Below are positions 1 to 5,572 of a stretch of 6,592 nt of DNA, one piece after another. This DNA comes from an uncultured Clostridia bacterium (GTDB taxonomy: Bacteria > Bacillota > Clostridia > Monoglobales > Firm-18): assembly GCA_937914775.1 (NCBI GenBank), contig CALDNB010000146.1:1-6592 (forward strand). Reading direction: 5' to 3'. Every line of letters begins with the position of its first letter. Position 1 is the first letter of the stretch. Made by a program: the position numbers and the translations under genes. The notes under the pieces were generated by a model, which was not told where the DNA came from, searched no databases, and was given only the letters and a program-made list of their open reading frames with translations.

Positions 1-75
1 TGTAAATACTCTAAAGTATTAACCGCAAATTGAGTTCTTACCTTTGGAACTAATCTTTCTATTTCAGAAACAATT
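1..75 (-). pseudogene. DegV-family protein fragment (runs off left edge)
   Basis: Read leftward from about base 72, one open frame gives a stretch containing LVPKVRTQF and NTLEYL. This resembles the middle of DegV-family fatty-acid-binding proteins (usually about 280 residues), where a 'vrt.Fvv.tLeyL' segment precedes the GGRIS motif; that motif would lie beyond the window edge. The N-terminal half of DegV is absent: upstream of about base 75 the same frame only reads the antisense of the alr end. A leftward ATG at 119-117 keeps the frame open, but what it adds is the reverse complement of alr and not DegV sequence. I therefore call a 5'-truncated fragment. The family assignment rests on about 23 residues recalled by eye, so it is moderate. 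Confidence 0.5.
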
Positions 76-135
76 TCATACGAAATACTTTGCGGTATGG
101 CAAAACGTGTCCCCCGCATATATATCCCCGTGTAA
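64..135 (+). pseudogene. alr: Alanine racemase C-terminal fragment
   Basis: The frame ending at TAA 133-135 reads ETISYEILCGMAKRVPRIY followed by a few residues. This is the typical C-terminal signature of the PLP-dependent alanine racemase Alr (L-Ala to D-Ala for peptidoglycan); in Bacillus the equivalent is 'ETINYEV...RVPRIF'. The position just before mazEF matches the conserved alr-ndoAI-ndoA order of Firmicutes. Upstream of about base 64 the homology stops, and an in-frame TGA lies at 31-33. The other two forward frames are also closed (TAA at 20-22 and 51-53), so a simple frameshift does not restore the gene. Either alr is truncated here by a rearrangement or the left edge is a misjoined sequence. 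The end of alr is certain; its state upstream is not. Confidence 0.7.
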
Positions 136-155
136 ATGGTTTCCTTTTATTGACA

Positions 156-184
156 TTGACTGTGCTACATAAAGGGTATATAAT
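156..184 (+). promoter_or_regulatory. Sigma-A-type promoter of mazEF
   Basis: The -35 is TTGACT (156-161) and the -10 is a perfect TATAAT (179-184), with an exact 17-bp spacer. Transcription would start near 191, about 44 bp before the mazE start. A second TTGACA at 150-155 lies 23 bp from the -10 and is too far to pair with it. This lets mazEF be transcribed independently of alr. Confidence 0.75.
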
Positions 185-187
185 TAA

Positions 188-213
188 CTATATAGATATT
201 AGATATTATATAG
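188..213. promoter_or_regulatory. Candidate mazE operator: inverted plus direct repeat
   Basis: CTATATA (188-194) and TATATAG (207-213) form a 7-bp inverted repeat. Between and overlapping them, GATATTA occurs twice in tandem (195-201 and 202-208). The block covers the predicted transcription start of mazEF. Ribbon-helix-helix antitoxins normally autorepress by binding short repeats at their own promoter, so this is a plausible site. The DNA is very AT-rich, so chance repeats are possible. Confidence 0.4.
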
Positions 214-219
214 GAAAAC

Positions 220-237
220 AGGGGGAATGGTAAGGTG
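220..237 (+). promoter_or_regulatory. Ribosome binding site fixing a GTG start for mazE
   Basis: AGGGGG (220-225) lies 9 nt before GTG 235. An ATG at 227-229 is closer to this site but only reads three codons before TGA (236-238), which overlaps the GTG. No other start precedes the conserved ribbon-helix-helix domain, so GTG 235 is the start. Confidence 0.65.
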
Positions 238-510
238 ACACAGCATAAAAAAGTGTTAATATCTGTACCGTCTGAATTATTAGCCCAACTTGACGGCTTC
301 GCAAAAAAAATCGGAACCAGCAGAAACGAAGCAGTCAGATGCGCAATAAGGCGTTACCTTTCCGAAAAAAAGCGTGAGGAAACTGACCTTTTATTAAAAG
401 AAGGGTATCTTGCCATGGCAAAAATAAACAGCGAATACGCCGAAGATTGTTTTTCGGCAGACTGTGACTTAATTGCTTCGTATGAGGAAAAACTTGCGGA
501 GAGTGAATAA
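235..510 (+). CDS. mazE: Antitoxin MazE/EndoAI (ribbon-helix-helix)
   Basis: This 91-residue protein is the antitoxin partner of the MazF ribonuclease encoded just downstream; it binds and neutralises the toxin and normally represses its own promoter. Residues about 6-45 (KVLISVPSELLAQLDGFAKK, then TSRNEAVRCAIRRYL) have the ribbon-helix-helix pattern: a short beta strand, a first helix, a TSRNEA turn and a second helix. Residues about 50-91 (LLLKEGYLAMAKINSEYAED...YEEKLAESE) are the acidic C-terminal tail that wraps the toxin in Firmicute EndoAI proteins. Length is normal for the family (about 90-95). It starts with GTG. The 5-bp gap to mazF indicates one operon with translational coupling. 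This is the Bacillus NdoAI/EndoAI type, not the AbrB-fold MazE of E. coli. Confidence 0.9.
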   Translation: MTQHKKVLISVPSELLAQLDGFAKKIGTSRNEAVRCAIRRYLSEKKREETDLLLKEGYLAMAKINSEYAEDCFSADCDLIASYEEKLAESE

Positions 511-515
511 ATGTT

Positions 516-860
516 ATGGTAAAACGCGGAGATATGTACTACGCAGATTTAAGTCCTGTAGTTGGCTCGGAGCAGGGAGGCGTACGGCCTGTGCTTATTG
601 TCCAGAATGACATTGGCAACAAGTACAGCCCCACAGTTATTGCGGCGGCAATCACTTCTCAGATTAACAAAGCAAAAATGCCTACCCATATTGAAATAAA
701 CGCCGAAAGTTACGGTCTTCAAAAGGACTCCGTTGTACTGATGGAACAGATAAGAACTATAGATAAAAAAAGACTGAAAGAAAAAATAGGGCACATTGAC
801 GGAGATTTAATGGCAAAGGTTGACGAAGCACTGCTCGTCAGTTTCGGTCTGGAAATTTAG
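516..860 (+). CDS. mazF: MazF/EndoA toxin, sequence-specific mRNA interferase
   Basis: This 114-residue endoribonuclease of the PemK/MazF fold cleaves single-stranded mRNA at short motifs (UACAU for the close Bacillus homologue; specificity here is inferred only). The N-terminus MVKRGDMYYADLSPVVGSEQ followed by GGVRPVLIVQND is near-identical to the Firmicute EndoA signature. R24 and T47 (in AAAITSQI) match the catalytic Arg25 and Thr48 of Bacillus MazF, so the enzyme should be active. The conserved PTHIEI, DSVVLMEQIRTIDK and KVDEAL segments are present and the length is normal (about 116). ATG 516 is chosen because it starts the canonical N-terminus. An ATG at 511 yields only three codons. 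The ribosome site GGAGAG (498-503) lies inside the end of mazE, fitting translational coupling. Confidence 0.95.
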   Translation: MVKRGDMYYADLSPVVGSEQGGVRPVLIVQNDIGNKYSPTVIAAAITSQINKAKMPTHIEINAESYGLQKDSVVLMEQIRTIDKKRLKEKIGHIDGDLMAKVDEALLVSFGLEI

Positions 861-868
861 TTTTAATC

Positions 869-897
869 TTGCATTGAATTTTGTTTTATGTTATAAT
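869..897 (+). promoter_or_regulatory. Sigma-A-type promoter of the small exported protein
   Basis: TTGCAT (869-874), a 17-bp spacer and TATAAT (892-897). The predicted start, near 904, falls inside the 5' arm of the hairpin that follows, so transcripts from this promoter would not carry the full stem. ATG 953 lies about 50 nt downstream. Confidence 0.65.
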
Positions 898-898
898 G

Positions 899-929
899 GG
901 TTGTGGGTAATCACCCGCAACCTATTTTT
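899..929 (+). terminator. Rho-independent terminator after mazEF
   Basis: A 10-bp stem (899-908 with 913-922, one U-G pair at 904/917) with loop AATC is followed by TATTTTT (923-929). It sits 38 bp after the mazF stop and should end mazEF transcripts. It overlaps the start region of the next gene's promoter. Confidence 0.7.
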
Positions 930-952
930 CAAATGATTTGGAGGTTTACATA

Positions 953-1402
953 ATGAAAAGAATATTTGTTTCTCTTATGATTGCAATAGCAGTATTTTTC
1001 GGAGTTTTAGTTACCGTTAACTATGCAGCACCGGGTGACGAAACAGACCCCGTTGTAACAAAAAGTTACCTTGATAATGTTTTTACAGAAAAAATCAAAG
1101 AATTTATTTCTGTTGAACAGGGAAGCAAATTTGAACTTGTTAATATGACAGAGGGCAAACAGATTGTTTGCGGTGCAGGTACAGAACTTATTTTAAGAAA
1201 AGGCTCAGGAATAGTTATTGCTACCGAAAAAGGCGGTATAGCCAATGTTTCAAAAAGCGTTGACCTGCCAAGCGGTGCTCAGGTTCCTGCAAATGCACTT
1301 TTGATTGTACCTTTTGATGATGGTCGTGGCTTTGTTGCTACTGCAGACGTAATTGTAATGGTAAAAGGAAGTTATGAAGTAATCGATTACTCATCTAACT
1401 AA
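953..1402 (+). CDS. Small exported or membrane-anchored protein of unknown function
   Basis: The protein has 149 residues. The N-terminus has two basic residues (K2, R3) and a hydrophobic stretch of about 18 residues (FVSLMIAIAVFFGVLVTV), then NYAAPGDE. This is a signal peptide or single membrane anchor, so the rest should be outside the cytoplasm. The exported part starts with a polar segment (VVTKSYLDNVFTEKIKEF, about 34-51). It continues into a beta-rich, glycine-rich region with IVCGAGTELILRKGSG (about 71-86), NALLIVPFDDGRGF (114-127) and VMVKGSYEV (135-143). I recall similar short secreted proteins in Clostridia, with an '..LIiPrdDGRG..' and a 'vmVrGgY' block, but know of no assigned function. 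ATG 953 is used because GGAGG (940-944) lies 8 nt upstream; an in-frame TTG at 938 overlaps that site. It has its own promoter and terminator, so it looks monocistronic. Confidence 0.8.
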   Translation: MKRIFVSLMIAIAVFFGVLVTVNYAAPGDETDPVVTKSYLDNVFTEKIKEFISVEQGSKFELVNMTEGKQIVCGAGTELILRKGSGIVIATEKGGIANVSKSVDLPSGAQVPANALLIVPFDDGRGFVATADVIVMVKGSYEVIDYSSN

Positions 1403-1407
1403 AAGAT

Positions 1408-1443
1408 AAGCCTGAAAGGAAAATTTCCTTTCAGGCTTTTTTT
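1408..1443. terminator. Strong hairpin terminator between convergent genes
   Basis: AAGCCTGAAAGGA (1408-1420) pairs with TCCTTTCAGGCTT (1426-1438) around a five-base AT loop. A run of seven T (1437-1443) follows on the plus strand, ending the exported-protein transcript. Read on the minus strand, the same stem begins 3 nt after the stop of the leftward gene and is followed by TTATCTTTT, so it can also end that operon, with a weaker U tract. Confidence 0.85.
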
Positions 1444-3424
1444 ATTTGACTATAAATGTTCTTGTAGATAACGCCTTTGTTGTTCCTTTCAATTGTACAA
1501 CTCCGTCTTTATCACCTTTACCTATATATTTTTTAGTTCCTTTTCTTGTGATTTCATACACTTTTTTGTCTTTGTAAGAGGGTGAAGTTACTGTTACACC
1601 TGTCTGGCTGTCCAAAGATGCGTTGGCTATCATAAAGGCGTTTTCGAAGTCGTAAACAGCAAGTCCTGCGTTTCCGTTTGTTACCGTTACGCCCTGTTCT
1701 TTAAGTAAAGTTGCTATTGCATCACGTCTTACATTGTTAAAGAATGATACAGGGAAGTTAAACAAGTCAAACACATAAGGGATTACAAAACAGTTTCTGT
1801 ATAGATACATTCCCGGGCAGGTAACTGTTTTATCGTAACTCATAATATTTGAAATTCTGTGTATGTCCTCTTCGCAGTCAAGTTTTAAGAACTTGCCTTT
1901 TTGTTGCTGACAGGACATTCTTCCCTTTGTAAGTCCTGCATAAAAGTTTCCGTCACAAATTTCTTCGTAAGCATTTATTCCCGATTCTGCTTTCATATAT
2001 TCGTACGCCTTAACTCCTGCCAAATGTCCAAGTCCCATTTCGCACAAGCAAACTATACTTTCGCCGTCTAACATCACAAGATTGTTTTTAAACAGTTCCA
2101 GTATTTCTTCTTTTCCGAAGTTTCTTAAGTACTGTCCGCAAACTGCAACAATTTTTCCCTTGTGAGAAACCTTATTGCTTACTGTTGTGCTTATGCCGAA
2201 TATGGGAAGTACTGCCGCCCACATATCCTCCTGAGGCATAAGTTTGTTAAGGTTATTTGAATCGTCAGCAATTATTGTTTTAGAAGAGTCCTCGCAGAAC
2301 AAGGAAACTACGCCCTTTACGTTGTCCTGATGAAGTCCCAGTTCCGCCACTTTGTTCATATAGGGTTTTACTTCTTTAAGGGCTAAATCAAAGTTTTCAT
2401 TTGGGTCTATACCGTTTCCGTTCATTTCAAAAACGTTCATTGTTATACCTTTTGCACCAAGTAACGAACACAGTTCCAACTGGAATTTTGCAAAGGCATC
2501 TGATTTACTGTAAGAAGTCCAGGGTGAGTTTTCAAGTTCAGGGAATACTTTTGCATCTTTTGGCACCATATTTGCGGTTTTAACAGACACGTTCTGGAAA
2601 AGGCCCAAATATGAAATGGGGTTGGGGTCACGGTATGCAGGTAAGTGCGGTCTGCTGTGCGGGGGCTTTCCTGCGCCAAGGCCGTGCAGTATGCCCTCCC
2701 AGTCTCTGTTTTCTATAAAATGGCAAACAGGGTACGAGGACATAAGCCCCACCTCAGTATCAGGAGACGCTTTTCTTACCGCTTCTCCTATTCTTTTTGC
2801 AAAGTTTACCATTTCTTCACGGGCAACCTCCATAAATACCTTTCTGTATTCGTTGGGGTTTTTGTCCATAAGTCCTTTATAAAATTCTTCACGGGTTACT
2901 TCTCTGCCAAGTCTTTTTGAGTATTCTGCCAGATGCAAAGGACAGGCGCAGCCCCATTTTACGGGCTGATGGTTATGCAGACGGAAATCGTCCTCCACCC
3001 ATATTACCTTCGGTTTTAAAGATGCGATATAACCGTAAATATCGCAAAGATAGTCAATAAATTTTTCGTCTAAAGGACAGCCCGTAATGGCAGACTTCGT
3101 TCCGTCAATATCCACCATAGTCTGGAAATCGTGCTCGGGGTTCATAACTCTTCCTCTGTCAGCGTGGGAAAGGGTTGTCCAGGGATTAATTGAAAAATCC
3201 ACTCCTGCTCTTTTAAGAGTACGGGCGTGTTTTGCAATGGTTTCAAGCCAGGGTTTTGTCTGGTCCTTTGTAAGATGTCCCATAAAAACGTCTTCGTAGT
3301 TAATAAAGAACATTACCTCATCAATTTTTCCCGATTTGCAAAAATCAACAAGACGCTGTGATACCTCGTCTTCGTTAAAACCCGGCTCCATCGGAAATCT
3401 TAAAACATATCTGAATTTTCCCAT
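1442..3424 (-). CDS. Glycosidase-like protein, downstream paralogue
   Basis: A 660-residue protein with no signal peptide (starts MGKFRYVLRFPM), so cytoplasmic. The likely architecture is an N-terminal TIM-barrel-like domain (about 1-370), a Rossmann/flavodoxin-like middle part (about 370-560, resembling the middle domain of GH42 enzymes) and a small beta-rich tail (about 580-660). Candidate catalytic acids are E144 in IWVEDDFRLHNH and E296/E298 in FPELENSP, the spacing expected for beta4 and beta7 of clan GH-A hydrolases. WGCACPLH (157-164) could form a metal or structural cysteine site. These assignments are by pattern only; the family and substrate are not identified. The ATG at 3424-3422 is preceded by AGAGGTG (3437-3431), 6 nt away. 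It is the second gene of an operon, 14 bp after its paralogue, with which it shares about 83% identity. No transporter or regulator is in the window to hint at a substrate. Confidence 0.8.
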   Translation of the reverse strand: MGKFRYVLRFPMEPGFNEDEVSQRLVDFCKSGKIDEVMFFINYEDVFMGHLTKDQTKPWLETIAKHARTLKRAGVDFSINPWTTLSHADRGRVMNPEHDFQTMVDIDGTKSAITGCPLDEKFIDYLCDIYGYIASLKPKVIWVEDDFRLHNHQPVKWGCACPLHLAEYSKRLGREVTREEFYKGLMDKNPNEYRKVFMEVAREEMVNFAKRIGEAVRKASPDTEVGLMSSYPVCHFIENRDWEGILHGLGAGKPPHSRPHLPAYRDPNPISYLGLFQNVSVKTANMVPKDAKVFPELENSPWTSYSKSDAFAKFQLELCSLLGAKGITMNVFEMNGNGIDPNENFDLALKEVKPYMNKVAELGLHQDNVKGVVSLFCEDSSKTIIADDSNNLNKLMPQEDMWAAVLPIFGISTTVSNKVSHKGKIVAVCGQYLRNFGKEEILELFKNNLVMLDGESIVCLCEMGLGHLAGVKAYEYMKAESGINAYEEICDGNFYAGLTKGRMSCQQQKGKFLKLDCEEDIHRISNIMSYDKTVTCPGMYLYRNCFVIPYVFDLFNFPVSFFNNVRRDAIATLLKEQGVTVTNGNAGLAVYDFENAFMIANASLDSQTGVTVTSPSYKDKKVYEITRKGTKKYIGKGDKDGVVQLKGTTKALSTRTFIVK

Positions 3425-3440
3425 TTTTTACACCTCTTTT
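1444..3440 (-). repeat. Tandem duplication, downstream unit (1997-bp period)
   Basis: Matching positions in the two units are offset by exactly 1997 bp from before the stop codons through the ribosome sites. Similarity ends just upstream of the ribosome site (after ..CCTCTTTT on the plus strand, 3440 and 5437), so the duplicated unit is a ribosome site plus coding sequence without the promoter. Conserved lengths with no net indel imply both copies have stayed under selection. Confidence 0.85.
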
Positions 3441-5421
3441 ATTTTATTATAAATGTTCTGGTTGATATACCATGTGTCTCTTTCTTAAGAAAAACTGTTC
3501 CGTTTTTATCGCCTTTACCGATATATTTTTTAGTTCCTTTTCGTGTTATTTCATACACCTTTTTGTTTTTGTAAGACGGACAGGTTACCGTTACGTTTTT
3601 GCGGCAATCCAAAGATGAGTTTGCAAGTACAAAAGCATTTCCGAAATCGTAAACAGCAAGTCCCGCATATCCGTTTGTTACCGCAACACCCTTGTCTTTC
3701 AAAAGTGTCGCCACTACTTCCCGCCTTACGCTGTTAAAGAACGAAAAGGGGAAATTGAAAAGGTCAAATACATAGGGGATTACAAAACAGTTTTTGTAAA
3801 CGTACATTCCCGGACCGGTAACAGTTTCATTATAACTGATGATGTTTGAAATTCTGTGTATATCCTCTTCGCAGTCAAGTTTTACGAATCTGCCTTTTTG
3901 CTGCTGACAGGACACTCTTCCCTTTGTAAGTCCTGCGTAAATTTTTCCGTCACATACTTCCTCGTAAGAATTGATTCCCGCTTCCGATTTCATATACTCA
4001 TAAGACTTAACTCCTGCTAAGTGTCCAAGTCCCATTTCGCATAGACAAACAACGCTTTCGCCGTCCAGCATTACGAAATTATTATCAAACAGTTCCTGAA
4101 TTTCTTCTTTTGTGAAGTTTCTGAAATATTGTCCGCAAACCGAAACGATTTTTCCCTTGTGAGAGATGGAATTGCTTACCGTTGTACTTATGCCGAATAT
4201 AGGTAATATTGCCGCCCACATATCCTCCTGAGGCATAAGTTTGTTAAGGTTATTTGAATCGTCTGCAATTAACGTTTTTGAAGATTCCTCGCAAAACAGA
4301 GAAACTACGCCTTTTACGTTGTCCTGATGAAGTCCCAGTTCCGTTACTTTATTCATATAAGGTTTTATTTCGTTAAGAGTAGCGTCAAAATCCACACAGA
4401 GATCCACACCGTTTCCGTACATTCCGAAAATATTCATAGTTATACCTTCTGAACCAAGCAACAAACACAGTTCCGTCTGGAATTTCGCAAAAGCATTTGA
4501 TTTGCTGTATGGTGAACGGGGCGAGTTTTCAAGTTCAGGGAATATTTTTACGTCCTTTGGTACCATGTTTACTGTTTTCATTGCCACGTTCTGGAAAAGA
4601 CCTAAATATGTAATGGGATTAACATCACGGTATCCGGGCAGGTGCGGTCTGTCGTGAACAGGTTTTCCTGCTCCAAGGCCGTACAGTATGCCCTCCCAGT
4701 CTCTGTTTTCTATAAAATGGCAAACAGGGTACGAGGACATAAGCCCCACCTCAGTATCAGGAGACGCTTTTCTTACCGCTTCTCCTATTCTTTTTGCAAA
4801 GTTTACCATTTCTTCACGGGCAACCTCCATAAATACCTTTCTGTATTCGTTGGGGTTTTTGTCCATAAGTCCTTTATAAAATTCTTCACGGGTTACTTCT
4901 CTGCCAAGTCTTTTTGAATATTCCGCCAGATGCAAAGGACAGGCACAGCCCCAGTTTACAGGCTGATGGTTATGAAGACGGAAATCGTCCTCCACCCATA
5001 TTACTTTCGGTTTTACAGATGCTATATAAGCATAAATGTCGCAAAGGTAATCAATAAATTTTTCGTCTAAGGGACAGCCCGTAATGGCAGACTTAGTTCC
5101 GTCGATGTCCACCATAGTCTGGAAATCGTGCTCGGGGTTCATAACTCTGCCCCTGTCTGCGTGGGAAAGAGTTGTCCAGGGATTTATTGAAAAATCTATC
5201 CCCTCTTTTTTAAGTATTTCTGCTTGTCTTGCTATCATTTCAAGCCAGGGTTTTGTTTGCTCCCTTGTAAGATGTCCCTTAAAAAGTTCCTCGCAGTTGA
5301 TAAAGAACATTACCTCGTCAATTTTTCCTGATTTGCAAAAGTTTACAAGCCTTTCAGACACTGCATCTTCGTTAAATCCCGGTGCCATTGGAAACCTTAA
5401 AACATATCTGAATTTCCCCAT
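3439..5421 (-). CDS. Glycosidase-like protein, upstream paralogue
   Basis: Also 660 residues, and aligns with the downstream gene without a gap; I count about 109 differences (about 83% identity). The candidate catalytic residues E144 (WVEDDFRLHNH) and E296/E298 (FPELENSP) are kept, so both copies are probably functional. Differences cluster in residues 251-350. Just after ELENSP, WTS (302-304) becomes RSP; VFEMNGNGID becomes IFGMYGNGVD (E333G, N335Y); and PNEN (341-344) becomes LCVD. Residues 101-250 have only four changes. The ATG at 5421-5419 has the same ribosome site AGAGGTG (5434-5428) as its twin. It is the first gene of the operon, with its own upstream promoter and no terminator before the second gene. 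A GH42-like hydrolase is the best guess; another TIM-barrel enzyme is possible. Confidence 0.8.
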   Translation of the reverse strand: MGKFRYVLRFPMAPGFNEDAVSERLVNFCKSGKIDEVMFFINCEELFKGHLTREQTKPWLEMIARQAEILKKEGIDFSINPWTTLSHADRGRVMNPEHDFQTMVDIDGTKSAITGCPLDEKFIDYLCDIYAYIASVKPKVIWVEDDFRLHNHQPVNWGCACPLHLAEYSKRLGREVTREEFYKGLMDKNPNEYRKVFMEVAREEMVNFAKRIGEAVRKASPDTEVGLMSSYPVCHFIENRDWEGILYGLGAGKPVHDRPHLPGYRDVNPITYLGLFQNVAMKTVNMVPKDVKIFPELENSPRSPYSKSNAFAKFQTELCLLLGSEGITMNIFGMYGNGVDLCVDFDATLNEIKPYMNKVTELGLHQDNVKGVVSLFCEESSKTLIADDSNNLNKLMPQEDMWAAILPIFGISTTVSNSISHKGKIVSVCGQYFRNFTKEEIQELFDNNFVMLDGESVVCLCEMGLGHLAGVKSYEYMKSEAGINSYEEVCDGKIYAGLTKGRVSCQQQKGRFVKLDCEEDIHRISNIISYNETVTGPGMYVYKNCFVIPYVFDLFNFPFSFFNSVRREVVATLLKDKGVAVTNGYAGLAVYDFGNAFVLANSSLDCRKNVTVTCPSYKNKKVYEITRKGTKKYIGKGDKNGTVFLKKETHGISTRTFIIK

Positions 5422-5437
5422 TTTTTACACCTCTTTT
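3441..5437 (-). repeat. Tandem duplication, upstream unit (1997-bp period)
   Basis: Partner of the 1444-3440 unit. The stretch 4684-4917 is identical base for base to 2687-2920 (234 bp), with mismatches immediately on both sides (2686/4683 and 2921/4918). The surrounding sequence carries frequent third-position changes. Confidence 0.85.
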
Positions 5438-5450
5438 GGCTTTTTTCTTC

Positions 5451-5479
5451 ATTTTACCATACCAATTTTTTTAATTCAA
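5451..5479 (-). promoter_or_regulatory. Promoter of the paralogue operon
   Basis: On the minus strand, TTGAAT (5479-5474), a 17-bp A-rich spacer and TAAAAT (5456-5451). The start point would be near 5444, about 23 nt before the upstream paralogue's ATG, leaving room for the ribosome site. The match to consensus is moderate. Confidence 0.55.
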
Positions 5480-5508
5480 CAAAATTCTTAAAAAACATTG
5501 ATAAATTA

Positions 5509-5537
5509 TTGACAAACAGACCCTTGGGTGATATACT
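5509..5537 (+). promoter_or_regulatory. Promoter of the branched-chain aminotransferase gene
   Basis: A perfect -35 TTGACA (5509-5514), a 17-bp spacer and TATACT (5532-5537). The spacer contains ACCC-TT-GGGT (5520-5529), a small inverted repeat that a repressor could use. The leader is about 30 nt, too short for a T-box or other riboswitch, so any regulation would be by a DNA-binding protein or at translation. Confidence 0.75.
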
Positions 5538-5572
5538 GTAAGATAGTAAATTATATTCGGAAGGTGAAGTTT

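Noticed and set aside
1..119. Leftward ATG at 119-117 as the start of a real gene continuing into the DegV-like frame
   Set aside because: The first ~15 codons are exactly the antisense of the alr C-terminus, and the remainder begins in the middle of the DegV domain, so a complete protein is not supported.
549..794. Minus-strand open frame inside mazF
   Set aside because: Antisense to a highly conserved toxin gene, with no sign of independent coding.
938..952. TTG at 938 as start of the exported protein
   Set aside because: The TTG overlaps the GGAGG ribosome site, and ATG 953 has ideal spacing and directly begins a standard signal-like N-terminus.
2645..2920. Plus-strand open frame of 91 codons, repeated at 4642-4917
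   Set aside because: It is antisense to the two paralogues and is duplicated only because they are. It lacks a convincing ribosome site and has no recognisable domain.
5084..5491. Plus-strand open frame of 135 codons across the upstream paralogue start
   Set aside because: It is antisense to the conserved N-terminus of the paralogue and crosses its promoter, and its translation resembles no known protein.
5464..5495. Possible CodY-type box upstream of ilvE (AATTTTTTTAATT and nearby A/T runs)
   Set aside because: It matches the 15-bp CodY consensus poorly and AT-rich DNA gives such matches by chance.
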